Source: DASSUW01 sp963730535
GTDB lineage: Bacteria; Actinomycetota; Thermoleophilia; Solirubrobacterales; Solirubrobacteraceae
Direction: 5' to 3'
Assembly: GCA_963730535.1 (NCBI GenBank)
Contig: CAVSRU010000007.1
Coordinates: forward strand, 124,001 to 188,000
Length of the DNA: 64,000 nucleotides
Under the pieces are notes generated by a model. The model saw only the letters and a program-made list of their open reading frames with translations. It did no database searches and was not told the DNA's origin. Below, in pieces: positions 50,303 through 58,991 of the stretch. The stretch's first letter is position 1. Each line of letters starts with the position of its first letter. Made by a program: the position numbers and the translations under genes.

Positions 50303-50503
50303 TCAGAACTTCCGCTTGCGGCGCTGGGCCTGGAGCTCCTCGCGTCGGCCGGCGTGCTCCTCCATCTCCTCCGGTGTGAGCTGGCGGTGTGTCATCCGCC
50401 CGCTGTCAATCTCCTCCTGCACGTCGGCGAGCTTCTGGTCGCGCCGCTGCTGCGCGCGCTGGGCCATCGTGATACGTGCCGCGGGATCGTCGGCCTTGGC
50501 CAT
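50303..50503 (-). CDS. Small charged protein (66 residues), unknown
   Basis: MAKADDPAARITMAQRAQQR, RDQKLADVQEEIDSGRMTHR, QLTPEEMEEHAGRREELQAQRRKRKF (in part): a highly charged helical protein ending in a basic cluster. ATG 50503 is preceded by GGG-rich sequence. A longer frame runs upstream but in a region whose composition does not look coding. No family recognised. Monocistronic, 173 bp from the methyltransferase gene on the same strand. Confidence 0.5.
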   Translation of the reverse strand: MAKADDPAARITMAQRAQQRRDQKLADVQEEIDSGRMTHRQLTPEEMEEHAGRREELQAQRRKRKF

Positions 50504-50676
50504 GCCGGGGACATACCCGCGGGGGACGGCCGCCAGACCAGAAGCGACTTCAGCGATTCGTGGCCGGAGGAGACGGTTGAGCCATAGCGCACCCACTGCA
50601 TCGCGGGGCGAATCGTGGGGGTGCGCTGATCTCCAAGGCGGAAGCGGCGTCCTCGCCGGTCGACGGCGGGACGAAG

Positions 50677-51441
50677 TCAGGCTCCGTGCTCGTCCGGGGT
50701 CGCGTAGTAGGTGGCGCTGGGGAATGCACCCGCGAGGTCGTCGCCTTCGATGGCAAGCAGCCTCGCCCCCGCGGCTTGGAGCGTCGCCGCGACTTCCCTT
50801 CGGCTCAGGCCCCGAACCTGCATCGGGTCCAGATGTAGACGCCCGTACAGCGTCCCTGGCGGCACGCCGAGCCGACGCAACAGGGCGTACGCGCGCCGGC
50901 GTGGCTGAATCTGCCGAAGGACCGGTACGCGCTCGGGCACTTGGAATACGACGAGTCCGGACGGATCGGCCACGCGGACAAACTCGGCGATGTAGGCGCG
51001 CATCAGTGCCGCGCTCGGCAAGTGCTGCAAGACAAGGATCGAGTGCACCAAGTCGAACGATCCAGATCGAAACCGAGCCAGATCCGCCGCGGCGTGAACC
51101 TCGAACGCGCAGTTCGCCAGGTCTTTGTTGAGCTCGCGCGCAGCCGAAACCATCCGCTCGGAGACGTCGACTCCACAGGCGTCCGAGAAAGCCGCCGCCA
51201 GCGCCCGCGTGGTTCTCCCTAGACCACACCCGAAGTCGAGAGCGCGTCGGCACTGAGAGGGCAGTCCGAGTCGCTCCGCGCGGGCCAGCATCCGCCCGAC
51301 GTCCCGACGCCCCGTCTCAAAGAACGCCTCCGTCTCCCACTGGTCGTGCTTCCTCTCCGGATGGGTGACGACAGCCCAAAAGGGATCGACAACGGCGAGG
51401 TCTTCCCAGTCGCGTTGCAGCGATTCCAGGTCTCGATTCAA
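50677..51441 (-). CDS. Class I SAM-dependent methyltransferase
   Basis: 254 residues. Motif I ALDFGCGLGRTTRALA near 68, then GVDVSERMVSAARELN, a DLVHSILVLQHLPSAALMRA block (motif IV region) and a C-terminal half with RRRAYALLRRLGVPPGTLYG and LHLDPMQVRGLSRREVAATL. This is the Methyltransf_25/11 fold; substrate unknown. Base composition is somewhat lower in GC than the neighbours, which could mark a later arrival. 216 bp separate it from the divergent DivIVA-like gene. Confidence 0.85.
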   Translation of the reverse strand: MNRDLESLQRDWEDLAVVDPFWAVVTHPERKHDQWETEAFFETGRRDVGRMLARAERLGLPSQCRRALDFGCGLGRTTRALAAAFSDACGVDVSERMVSAARELNKDLANCAFEVHAAADLARFRSGSFDLVHSILVLQHLPSAALMRAYIAEFVRVADPSGLVVFQVPERVPVLRQIQPRRRAYALLRRLGVPPGTLYGRLHLDPMQVRGLSRREVAATLQAAGARLLAIEGDDLAGAFPSATYYATPDEHGA

Positions 51442-51657
51442 GGTCGCCGAGTCTGACGATCAACCCGCCCGGTTGTTCTTTCTATGCGATTCGACACTCG
51501 ACCGTCCTGCGCCGCCGCTGCCGGACGCAGTGCTGCTTCCGCCTCTCCAACGATGCCGCGCGCCGCGCCGCCGCGGGACCTGTCGAATGCGAACCCAGCC
51601 TCGCCCGCGCGCGGGGTTTAGGCTGTGCTCGGCGGAACGACGCGAAGGGGAGCGGGA

Positions 51658-52269
51658 ATGGACTGGAAAGACATCGACCGCCTCCGTGACCCAGGCTTCA
51701 CGATCGGTCGGCGCGGTTACGACCAGCGTGAGGTCGACAGGCTCCTGGGCTCGTTGGTGGACTGGCTTGAAACGGACGCCGCGAGGGAGCTCGCGGACTT
51801 GGCGGTCAAGCGCAAGTTCGAGCACGTCGGCAGGTCGACTGCCCGCATCCTCCTGACGACTGAGGAGGAGACGGCGAAGATGGTCCGGCTCGCCGAAGAG
51901 GAGTGCGCGGAGCTTCGCTCCCAGGCCGAGGCGGCGTCGCTCAAGATGCGGGACGCCGCAAATGAGCATGCGAAGCAGGTGCGCGCGAAGGCAGACGAGG
52001 ACGCGCGGCGGGCGGGCGAGGCGGCCCGCGGCGAGGCGAGGCAGATCGTCGAGGAGGGCGAACGCCGGCGGGCGCAGATCGAGGCCGTCGTCAGTGAGCT
52101 CGAGGCCCACCGCGACCGCGCGATCCGAGAGCTGGAGCGTCTCCGAGGCGAGCTTGACTCGATAATGGAAACGCACAAGGCTGGTGGCCGCTCGCACAAG
52201 CGCAAGGCCGTGAAGCCAAGCGCGGACGCTCAGGCGGCGAAAGAGGCCGACGCCGTCGCGAACGCGTGA
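51658..52269 (+). CDS. DivIVA/Wag31-like coiled-coil protein
   Basis: 203 residues from ATG 51658 (GAAGGGGAGCGGGA directly upstream). The N-terminus DWKDIDRLRDPGFTIGRRGYDQREVDRLLG (parts: FTIGRRGYDQREVDRLL) matches the DivIVA membrane-curvature head, and residues about 60-165 form a continuous Ala/Glu/Arg/Lys coiled coil (EETAKMVRLAEEECAELRSQ). The C-terminal tail is basic and disordered. Such proteins mark cell poles or septa; one of this length is probably an accessory paralogue rather than Wag31 itself. TTTAGGCT near 51617-51624 is a possible -10. Confidence 0.75.
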   Translation: MDWKDIDRLRDPGFTIGRRGYDQREVDRLLGSLVDWLETDAARELADLAVKRKFEHVGRSTARILLTTEEETAKMVRLAEEECAELRSQAEAASLKMRDAANEHAKQVRAKADEDARRAGEAARGEARQIVEEGERRRAQIEAVVSELEAHRDRAIRELERLRGELDSIMETHKAGGRSHKRKAVKPSADAQAAKEADAVANA

Positions 52270-52297
52270 GCCTCAGGCCAAGCCGCTGGATGGGTCT

Positions 52298-53251
52298 CTA
52301 CCGCCGGCGCCGTAGGCTCAGGTTCGCCAGGAACTCGTAGCCGGCTCTGGCGGTTAGGAGCGCGTCGGCGGGGGCCCGTGGTGGCGTGCCGGCATCGTCG
52401 CGCTCCACGATGTACTCGTCCACCTCCTGCGTCCGGAAGATCCGCACGAAGTCGATGAGGCCCTGCCCCGGGTCCGCGAAGCTTCCGGCCTGGTTCAGGT
52501 CCTTGACGTGGTACTGGCGGACGCGCCCGTCGATCCGCCGGAGGATGTCCACCGGGTCGTGCGCCCCGCGCCAGGACCAGAACAGGTCCAGCTCGAAGTG
52601 GACATAGCGCGGGTCGGTCTCCTCGATGAGGACGTCGTATGCGGTCCTCGACGGGTCGTCGGTGAGGCGGAAGAACTCCCAGTTGTGGTTGTGGTAACCG
52701 AGCCGCAGCCCCACGCCCCTCGCCATCTGTCCGGCGCGATTGAGGTCGTGTGCGAACGCCGTCCAGGTGGCAGAGTCGCGCACGATCTCGCCCGTCCCGA
52801 AGTTGATCCCGAAGAACGGATGCACGATGAAGCGTGACTCGAGGATGAGCGCGTCCTGAAGCGAGGCGTTCCACGCCGCGGCGTCGAACGGCTGCGGGAT
52901 GGCCACGTGGCCGGACGTCGCCCGGATGCCCACGGCGTCCAAGGCCGCCTTGAACTGCGTTGCGGTGCGGCCGACGAAGCCCGCGTGCTCGACGCGCCGA
53001 TAGCCGATGTTGCGCAGCGCCTGCAGGGTGCCCTCGAAATCGATCGCCAGCTGGTCCCGAAGGGTGAAGAGCTGGATGCTGATGCGCTTGCGCGGGATGT
53101 GGTCGCGACCGTGTCCGTGGCCTCCGTGGCCGTGGCCTCTGTCGCCGTGAGCGGCCGCGGCGCCTGCCAAGGCGCCGGGCGCTCCGACCGCGGCGGCCGC
53201 CGCTGTCGTCGTGGCCAGGAACCGGCGCCGGCTGATTTGCGTGCTCGGCAT
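52298..53251 (-). CDS. Tat-exported sugar phosphate isomerase/epimerase-like TIM barrel protein
   Basis: 317 residues. Twin-arginine signal at the N-terminus (MPSTQISRRRFLATTTAAAA), a His/Gly-rich stretch (HGDRGHGHGGHGHGRDH, about 50-65) that could bind metal, then an AP_endonuc_2/xylose-isomerase-like barrel: ISIQLFTLRDQL, YRRVEHAGFVG, GYHNHNWEF, YVHFELDLFWSWRGAHDPV, QYHVKDLNQAG. Metal ligands (Glu, His, Asp) are in place. Exported versions are thought to act on sugars or inositols. RBS GGGGGAG precedes ATG 53251. It converges with the DivIVA gene. Confidence 0.85.
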   Translation of the reverse strand: MPSTQISRRRFLATTTAAAAAVGAPGALAGAAAAHGDRGHGHGGHGHGRDHIPRKRISIQLFTLRDQLAIDFEGTLQALRNIGYRRVEHAGFVGRTATQFKAALDAVGIRATSGHVAIPQPFDAAAWNASLQDALILESRFIVHPFFGINFGTGEIVRDSATWTAFAHDLNRAGQMARGVGLRLGYHNHNWEFFRLTDDPSRTAYDVLIEETDPRYVHFELDLFWSWRGAHDPVDILRRIDGRVRQYHVKDLNQAGSFADPGQGLIDFVRIFRTQEVDEYIVERDDAGTPPRAPADALLTARAGYEFLANLSLRRRR

Positions 53252-53342
53252 GCTCGATCTCCCCCGTGAGAACGCTAGAACGCCACGCATTATCCGCCTG
53301 CGGGGTGGCTCGGCCAAAGGCCGATCAAGACGGCGCAGTGCC

Positions 53343-53669
53343 CTATGAACCTGGCGGCCGGTACGTTGCTGCGGCGGCCTTCCGCATCGCATCCTGGGCC
53401 TCGTCCATGTCGAGCAGAACGGTGGTCTCGACCTCCGACAACGCTCCGCCGGCGCCGACGGCCATTGCCAGCGCTGCCGCCGACGCGTTGTCGGGCGCCT
53501 CCATCAGAAAGACTCCGTCGAACTCGCCAAAGGCGAACCAGAAGCCCAAGAGCTTGCCGCCAAGCGACTCCGCCACTTCCCGCGCCGCGGCGCTCCTGTC
53601 CTGTGGATCGCTGAGCAGCGCCTTCATGGCGTCCGTCGTGTAGCTGAAGCGGCCGAGGTAAAGCGGCAT
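53343..53669 (-). CDS. GYD-domain protein
   Basis: 108 residues from ATG 53669 with GGAGG five nt upstream. MPLYLGRFSYTTDAMKALLS followed by AREVAESLGGKLLGFWFAFGEFDGVFLMEAPDNASAAALA (shown in part as GKLLGFWFAFGEFDGVFLME) is the ferredoxin-like alpha/beta GYD domain, though Tyr/Asp of the name motif are FAFGEFD here. Small soluble protein of unknown role. 91 bp from the isomerase-like gene start on the same strand. Confidence 0.83.
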   Translation of the reverse strand: MPLYLGRFSYTTDAMKALLSDPQDRSAAAREVAESLGGKLLGFWFAFGEFDGVFLMEAPDNASAAALAMAVGAGGALSEVETTVLLDMDEAQDAMRKAAAATYRPPGS

Positions 53670-53774
53670 GGGAGGCCTCCACCCGACTGGAAGTGTTAGG
53701 ACGCAGCGATCCTCGCGCATCGCGGATGACCCCCGCAAGGCCACAGCGCGGCGGTAGCTTCGGAAGCCGTGGTC

Positions 53775-53891
53775 GCGCGGCTGGAGGAGCCGCTCGGGTC
53801 GCGCCCTCGAAGCGCCGAAGGCGCAGCGATCGTTGAGATCGGTCCCGCCCCGCGGCGCTCCCCGGGAGGGCATGACGACGGACCGACCCCC
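53775..53891 (+). repeat. Two-block structured intergenic element, copy 2
   Basis: Block A (53775-53857) and block B (53861-53891) match the minus strand of 38150-38069 and 37870-37840. Here the blocks are contiguous. Possible folds: GCGGCT-GGAGG-AGCCGC, GCGCC-GAA-GGCGC and CGATC-GTTGA-GATCG. The element ends 28 bp before ATG 53920 and points the same way as the gene, as at cbs. It could be a leader RNA, a protein-binding region, or a REP-like repeat. Confidence 0.75.
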
Positions 53892-53919
53892 GCCAGCGCC
53901 GATGCGGGATCGTCCACCC

Positions 53920-54720
53920 ATGACCGACTTTCGAGAGCTCCACCACCGAGAGGGACAGCCGCTGCTGATGCCGAACCCCTGGGACGTCGGCTCGGCGCGC
54001 CTGCTCGAATCGCTCGGCTTCGAGGCGCTCGCGACGACGAGCAGCGGGTTCGCGGCGACGCTCGGGCGCCTTGACTACGGCGTCACCCGCGAGGAGGCGA
54101 TCGGGCACGCCGCGGCGATCGCGGCCGCCGTGAACGTCCCGGTGTCAGCCGACCTCGAGAACGGCTTCGGCGACGCTCCCGAGGACGCGGCGGAGACCGT
54201 GCGGCTCGCCGCCCAGGCGGGGCTTGCCGGCGGCTCGATCGAGGACACCACCGGGCGCGACGACGAGCCGGTCTATGACCTCGACACGGCGGCGGCGCGC
54301 GTCCAGGCCGCCGCAAACGCGGCCCGCGAGGCCGGGTTCGTGCTCACCGCCCGCGCCGAGAACCACCTGCACGGCCGCGACGACCTCGCAGACACGATCG
54401 CGCGGCTCCAGGCCTACGAGGCCGCAGGTGCCGACGTGCTCTACGCCCCCGGCCTCGCCAGCCTCGACGACATCCGCGAGGTCGTCCGCGCCGTCGGCAA
54501 GCCGGTCAACGTGCTCGTCCTCCCCCACGCGCCGTCAGTCGCCGAGCTCGCCGAGGTCGGCGTCAAGCGCGTCTCGGTGGGCGGCGCGTTCGCCTTCGCC
54601 GCCCTCGGCGCCGTCGTCGACGCCGCGCACGAGCTGCGCGACCGCGGGACCTACGGCTTCACCGACCAGGCGCGAAACGGCGCGAAGGCGGCTCGGGCAG
54701 CGTTTGCGCAGTCGGGCTGA
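53920..54720 (+). CDS. Isocitrate lyase/PEP mutase family enzyme
   Basis: 266 residues from ATG 53920. FRELHHREGQPLLMPNPWDV and GSARLLESLGFEALATTSSG begin the barrel; VSADLENGFGDAPEDAAETV and GSIEDTTGRDDEPVYDL give the Asp/Glu metal site; VLTARAENHLHGRDD and DVLYAPGLASLDDIREVVRA follow. The Cys of isocitrate lyase (KKCGH) is absent, so this is the oxaloacetate decarboxylase/phosphonopyruvate-type branch or an uncharacterised C-C lyase. The end overlaps the convergent GGDEF/EAL gene by 62 bp. The two-block repeat lies just upstream. Confidence 0.87.
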   Translation: MTDFRELHHREGQPLLMPNPWDVGSARLLESLGFEALATTSSGFAATLGRLDYGVTREEAIGHAAAIAAAVNVPVSADLENGFGDAPEDAAETVRLAAQAGLAGGSIEDTTGRDDEPVYDLDTAAARVQAAANAAREAGFVLTARAENHLHGRDDLADTIARLQAYEAAGADVLYAPGLASLDDIREVVRAVGKPVNVLVLPHAPSVAELAEVGVKRVSVGGAFAFAALGAVVDAAHELRDRGTYGFTDQARNGAKAARAAFAQSG

Positions 54721-57076
54721 GCGGCAGCGGGCGGCCGAGGAGGTAGCCCTGGCCGAGCTCGCAGCCGAGCTCCAGCAGCGCCTCGCGCTGGTCCTCGCGC
54801 TCGATCCCCTGCGCCACGACCTCCACGTCGAACAGCGACCCGAGGTCGACGACGATCGCGAGCACCGAGCGCTCGTGGCCGGCCCGGCCCGCGCCGTCGA
54901 CGAACGGCCGGGCGACCTTGATCACGTCGAGCGGCGTCGTGCGCAGCACGTCGAGCGCGCTGCGCCCCGCCCCGAAGTCGTCGCACGCGATCCGCACGCC
55001 GAGCTCACGCAGCGCCGCCAGGCCCTCGACCGGGGCCGCGAGCAGCGCGACCTCGGACATCTCGAGCACCAGCCGACCCGGCGCCAGGCCGGTCGACCCG
55101 AGCACGTCGCGCACCGTCGCCGGGTCGAACCCGGCGACGTTCACGTGGACCGCGGGCACCTCGTCGCGGGCCGCCGCCCAGCACGCCTGGAAGAGGATCT
55201 CGCGATCGACCGCGGCGGCGAGATCGGGATCGGCGCCGCGCAGGAACGAGGCTGCGCCGAGGAGGCCGTGGCGCGGGTGGCGCCAGCGGGCGAGCGCCTC
55301 GGCGGCCACGACCGCCCCCGTGGCGAGCGAGACGACCGGCTGGAAGTGGGCGACCAGCTCGCCGCCGCGCAGGGCCGCGGCCAGCTCCTCGCGCCCCGTC
55401 GACGCCCCCTCGCCGACCGGGTCCATCTCCGGGAACCACACGCGCAGCTGGCTCTTGCCCGCCGCCTTGGCCCCGTACATCGCCATGTCGGCGCGGTGCA
55501 TCAGACCGCTCGCGTCGATCGAGCCCGCAGCGGCGGTGGCGATCCCCACGCTCGAGCGCACCCACACGTGCTCGCCGTCCGCCACCACCGGCTCGGCCAG
55601 CAGGTCCAGGATGCGCCCGGCGACCTGCTCGCCGTGATGGTCGTCGACGTCCTCGAGCAGGACCGCGAACTCGTCGCCGCCCATCCGCGCCGCGACGTCG
55701 CCCGGCCGCACCGACGCCTCGATCCGTCCCGCCGCCGCAACCAGCACGGCGTCGCCGCCCGCGTGGCCGCAGCGGTCGTTGATCGCCTTGAAGTCGTCGA
55801 GGTCGAGGAAGAGGACGGTGGCCATGCCGGCCGTCCGCGCCAGCGAGGCCTCGACCCGGCGCAGGAACAGCGTCCGGTTGGCGAGCGCGGTCAGGGGATC
55901 GCTCAGCGCCGCCCGCTCGAGCCGGTCGAGCTCCAAGGACAGGCCCGCGTGGGTCGCGAGCGCCTCGAACAGCCGCAGGTCCTCGTCGGCGAACGAGCTG
56001 CTCGCCCCCACCCGGTCGCCGAGCACCATCACGCCGACCAGCCGCGTCTCGCCCCGGACCGGCGCGATCAGGGCCTGCGAGATGCCCCGCCGCTCCAGGT
56101 AGTCGCCGAGCTCGTCGACCAGGACCGCCTGGTCATCCTGCACCGCCTCGCGCAGCGCCGCGACGTCCGCGGCCGACACCGGCTCCATCACCTCGTCACC
56201 GGCCGGCCCGCGCGAGGTGCGCAGCCCGCCGTCGTCGGAGACCAGCACCAGCTCGGCTGTCTGCACCCGGAAGCTCGCGCGCGTCCGGCGCAACAGGTCG
56301 AGCAGCTCGGCCTCGAGCTCCCCGCCGCCCTGCGACAGCGAGCGCGTGACGCCGTAGAGGAACTCGAGCTTGTGGTGCTTCGCGCGCTCGGAGACGTACG
56401 CGCGGTAGGCGAGCCACAGCACGCCGACCGGCGGCAGCAGCAGCCACGCCGCCCGCGGATCCTCGCCGATCACGGTCGCCGCCGAGAGCGCGACGCTCGT
56501 GTTCGTGAGGGCGACCACGAGGTCGGCCCCGAGCAGGCGCGCCGAGGGCACCCCGCCCTCGGTCAGCCCGATCGCGCAGAAGACGAGCAACGCGCCGGTC
56601 AACGAGGCGGCGGTCACCCCTGCGAAGACGGCGAGCCACAGCCCGGCGGGGGCGACCAGATGCAGCGTGATCGTGGCCACCGCGGCGGTGAGGCCGAACT
56701 GGGCGAGGTTGAAGAGCAGCCGCACGGGGTCCTGCCCGCGCGTGCCGAGCAGGACGATCGCCGGGCCCAACACCGCCGCGAGCAGAAGCTCCTGCGGGTC
56801 GGCCAGCAGCAGGCCGAGCACGAGCGGGACCTCGGACAGCGACAGCGAGTGCGCGCTCCCGCGTACGTGCGCGTGGACGACGAACACCTCGGTGAACGCG
56901 AAGCCGGCCGCGAGCGCCCACCACGGGATCGCGGTCCCGAGCGGCGCCAGCTCACGCACTTCGTCCCGCCACAGCACGATCGCCGCGACGGCGGTCGCGG
57001 CGATCAGTGCTCCGAGGGTGACCTGTCTCAGCCGCTCGAGACCCACGAGTCCCCAGACCAGCGGCGGCCGGACCAT
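54659..57076 (-). CDS. Membrane GAF-GGDEF-EAL protein (c-di-GMP turnover)
   Basis: About 805 residues. The start is ATG 57076 (overlapping the protease by 49 bp) or GTG 57046 (19 bp). Seven hydrophobic helices (about 15-230) form a membrane sensor; a GAF domain (about 270-400) follows, then GGDEF (about 405-565) with ARMGGDEFAVLLED intact, and EAL (about 575-800) with AEALARWRHPRHG, DDFGAGRSALDVL and QGYLLGRPLP. Both cyclase and phosphodiesterase motifs look active, so the net effect is not predictable. Signal unknown. A 62-bp 3' overlap with the PEP mutase-like gene is notable. Confidence 0.88.
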   Translation of the reverse strand: MVRPPLVWGLVGLERLRQVTLGALIAATAVAAIVLWRDEVRELAPLGTAIPWWALAAGFAFTEVFVVHAHVRGSAHSLSLSEVPLVLGLLLADPQELLLAAVLGPAIVLLGTRGQDPVRLLFNLAQFGLTAAVATITLHLVAPAGLWLAVFAGVTAASLTGALLVFCAIGLTEGGVPSARLLGADLVVALTNTSVALSAATVIGEDPRAAWLLLPPVGVLWLAYRAYVSERAKHHKLEFLYGVTRSLSQGGGELEAELLDLLRRTRASFRVQTAELVLVSDDGGLRTSRGPAGDEVMEPVSAADVAALREAVQDDQAVLVDELGDYLERRGISQALIAPVRGETRLVGVMVLGDRVGASSSFADEDLRLFEALATHAGLSLELDRLERAALSDPLTALANRTLFLRRVEASLARTAGMATVLFLDLDDFKAINDRCGHAGGDAVLVAAAGRIEASVRPGDVAARMGGDEFAVLLEDVDDHHGEQVAGRILDLLAEPVVADGEHVWVRSSVGIATAAAGSIDASGLMHRADMAMYGAKAAGKSQLRVWFPEMDPVGEGASTGREELAAALRGGELVAHFQPVVSLATGAVVAAEALARWRHPRHGLLGAASFLRGADPDLAAAVDREILFQACWAAARDEVPAVHVNVAGFDPATVRDVLGSTGLAPGRLVLEMSEVALLAAPVEGLAALRELGVRIACDDFGAGRSALDVLRTTPLDVIKVARPFVDGAGRAGHERSVLAIVVDLGSLFDVEVVAQGIEREDQREALLELGCELGQGYLLGRPLPLSPTAQTLPEPPSRRFAPGR

Positions 57077-58245
57077 CGCCGGCCGGACCAGCGGCGCCCG
57101 GCCCACTCGGCGTTCACGGCGCCGACCGAGTCCGAAGCGTTCAGCGCTTTCTTCAGCTTGCGGGCGTCGACCGCCGCCGGTGCCCAGCGCTGGCGCACCG
57201 CTTCGGCGTCCGGCACCGGCCGGCCGAGCGAGCCCGCAAGGTCCACCCGGCCCGCGCCGTCGGCCTCCGCCGGGTCCGGCAGGTCGACGGCGCCCTGCAT
57301 CAGCATCGCCTTGAGCTGGTCGGGCTCCAGTTCGGGATGCGCGGAGAGCAGCCGCGCCGCGACGCCGGTGAGGACCGCCGCCGCCTGCGAGGTGCCGCTG
57401 CCGCGGAAGCCGTCGTCCCCCACGCGCGCGGCCGGGAACTCGAGGTCGAGCGCCGAGCCCGGCACCCGCAGCGAGACCAACGACACGCCCGGCGCGACGA
57501 CGTCGACCGGCCGGCGGGCGCTGCGGCTGGAGAAGTCCGCCACCCGGTCGTCCGAGGGGTCCGCCGTGGTGAACGTGTTGCTCGCGCCCGCGGCGATGAT
57601 GAAGGGATCGGCGGCCGGGATGTCGAGGGTGCGGGCCCTGGTACCCAGGTTGCCGCCTGCCGCGACGACCGCGATGCCGTCGTTCCACAGCTGCTCGACG
57701 GCCCAGGCGAGCAGGTCGTGCCGGTAGCCCGCGCGGGCGCCTTCGACGCCGAGCGAGAGGTTGACAACGCGGATGTCGCGCCCGCCGTCGTACCGGTGCT
57801 CGCGCACCCACAGCAGCGCCTGCAGCACGCGTCCCAGCTCGGTCTCGCCCTGGGCGCCGGCGACCTTGATGCTGACCAGGCGCGCGCCGGGCGCCGTCCC
57901 GGCGATCAGGCCCGCGACGTGTGTGCCGTGACCGAAGGTGTCGAGCGTGGCAAACCGCGGGTTGCGGCTCTCGCGCGAGAAGTCGGGGCCGTGCACGACG
58001 CGGCCGGGCTCGGCGAGGGCGCCGACCGGCGCCACGCCGGTGTCGACCAGCGCGACGTCGACGCCACTGCCGTCGGGCGCCAGGGCGGCGATGCCGGCGC
58101 CGCCGGAGATGTGCTCCATCGGGACCGAGGCGCGAGCGCCGGCCGGGGCCAGCAGCGCCATCGAGGCCAGTGCGAGAGCGGCGATCCGCGTCGGCTTCGG
58201 CTTTCCTCCCTTGCCGTCCCAGCGGATCCCGTAGCGAATCGTCAA
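57028..58245 (-). CDS. Secreted S8 (subtilisin-like) serine protease with WSGRR tail repeats
   Basis: 405 residues from TTG 58245 (GGAAGGGACC upstream). A basic N-region and signal (IAALALASMALLAPAGARA) are followed by the S8 domain: Asp in VDVALVDTGV, His in FGHGTHVAGLIAG, Asn in VAAGGNLG, Ser in GSGTSQAAAVLTG. The last 30 residues are EWAG plus three copies of RRWSG and DSWVSSG. Trp/Ser-rich repeat tails of this kind are frequent at the C-termini of secreted proteases in this order and might serve anchoring. Upstream of the GGDEF/EAL gene and overlapping it. Confidence 0.88.
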   Translation of the reverse strand: MTIRYGIRWDGKGGKPKPTRIAALALASMALLAPAGARASVPMEHISGGAGIAALAPDGSGVDVALVDTGVAPVGALAEPGRVVHGPDFSRESRNPRFATLDTFGHGTHVAGLIAGTAPGARLVSIKVAGAQGETELGRVLQALLWVREHRYDGGRDIRVVNLSLGVEGARAGYRHDLLAWAVEQLWNDGIAVVAAGGNLGTRARTLDIPAADPFIIAAGASNTFTTADPSDDRVADFSSRSARRPVDVVAPGVSLVSLRVPGSALDLEFPAARVGDDGFRGSGTSQAAAVLTGVAARLLSAHPELEPDQLKAMLMQGAVDLPDPAEADGAGRVDLAGSLGRPVPDAEAVRQRWAPAAVDARKLKKALNASDSVGAVNAEWAGRRWSGRRWSGRRWSGDSWVSSG

Positions 58246-58446
58246 GCGTGGTCCCTTCCGTGGCCAAATCTGAGCGGGCGGCGTACGTGCCGTCCGCTGG
58301 TCGTATCGGCAACGGCGGGATGCCGCTCAGACGGACATCTGTCCAGCGATCAGAACAACGCTGGGATCACGCCACGAGCCGCTTGCCAGCCGGGGCCGGC
58401 GGGCGTACGGTCGGCGAGCGATCTTCGAACCCCCGGGAGGTCCCTC

Positions 58447-58971
58447 GTGACCGACACCGCATTGCAGGGCATCAGCGCCGTGACAGCCTTCCTCGACGGG
58501 GAGGGGGTGCCCTACGAGGTCGTCGAGCACCGGCCGACGTTCAGCGCGGCCACCGAGGCCAGGGCCTCGGGCGCCGAGCCGCGTGAGGCCGCCAAGACGC
58601 TCGCCCTGCACGACCGCGGCGGCTACCGCATGGCGGTCATCCCGGCCAGCCATCGACTCGACCTCCATCGCGTCCGCGAGCTGCTCGGGGCGACGAGCCA
58701 CCTGCGGCTGGCCACGGAGGCCGAGCTCGAGCGCGACTTCCCGATGTTCGACGTCGGGGCGATGCCGCCGCTCGCGCCGATGGTCCCGATGCCGGAGATC
58801 CTCGACGTCCACCTGCTCTACCACGAGCGCATCCTGTGCGCCGGCGGCGACCACGAGCACTCGCTGCGGATGGACCCGCGCGACGTGATGCGGATCTCCG
58901 AGCCCCGGGTGGCGGCCATCACCGAGACGCCGCCGGGCCGCGGGCGCTTCCGGGATCTGCCCCGGGTCTAG
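58447..58971 (+). CDS. YbaK/EbsC-family aminoacyl-tRNA deacylase
   Basis: 174 residues from GTG 58447 with GGGAGG six nt upstream. VTAFLDGEGVPYEVVEHRPT and FSAATEARASGAEPREAAKT are the family opening; LALHDRGGYRMAVIPASHRL continues, and RLATEAELERDFPMFDVGAM then PPLAPMVPMPEILDVHLLY give the GxxPP(L) loop. It probably removes misacylated amino acids from tRNA. The preceding 200 bp contain a perfect GGACA-TC-TGTCC palindrome (about 58334-58345) and no gene. Confidence 0.88.
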   Translation: MTDTALQGISAVTAFLDGEGVPYEVVEHRPTFSAATEARASGAEPREAAKTLALHDRGGYRMAVIPASHRLDLHRVRELLGATSHLRLATEAELERDFPMFDVGAMPPLAPMVPMPEILDVHLLYHERILCAGGDHEHSLRMDPRDVMRISEPRVAAITETPPGRGRFRDLPRV

Positions 58972-58991
58972 GCGATGGTCGCGCTCGTCCC

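Noticed and set aside
54224..57727. 1167-codon plus-strand ORF
   Set aside because: Antisense shadow of the GGDEF/EAL and S8 genes; composition is low-complexity Arg/Ala/His with no domain signature.
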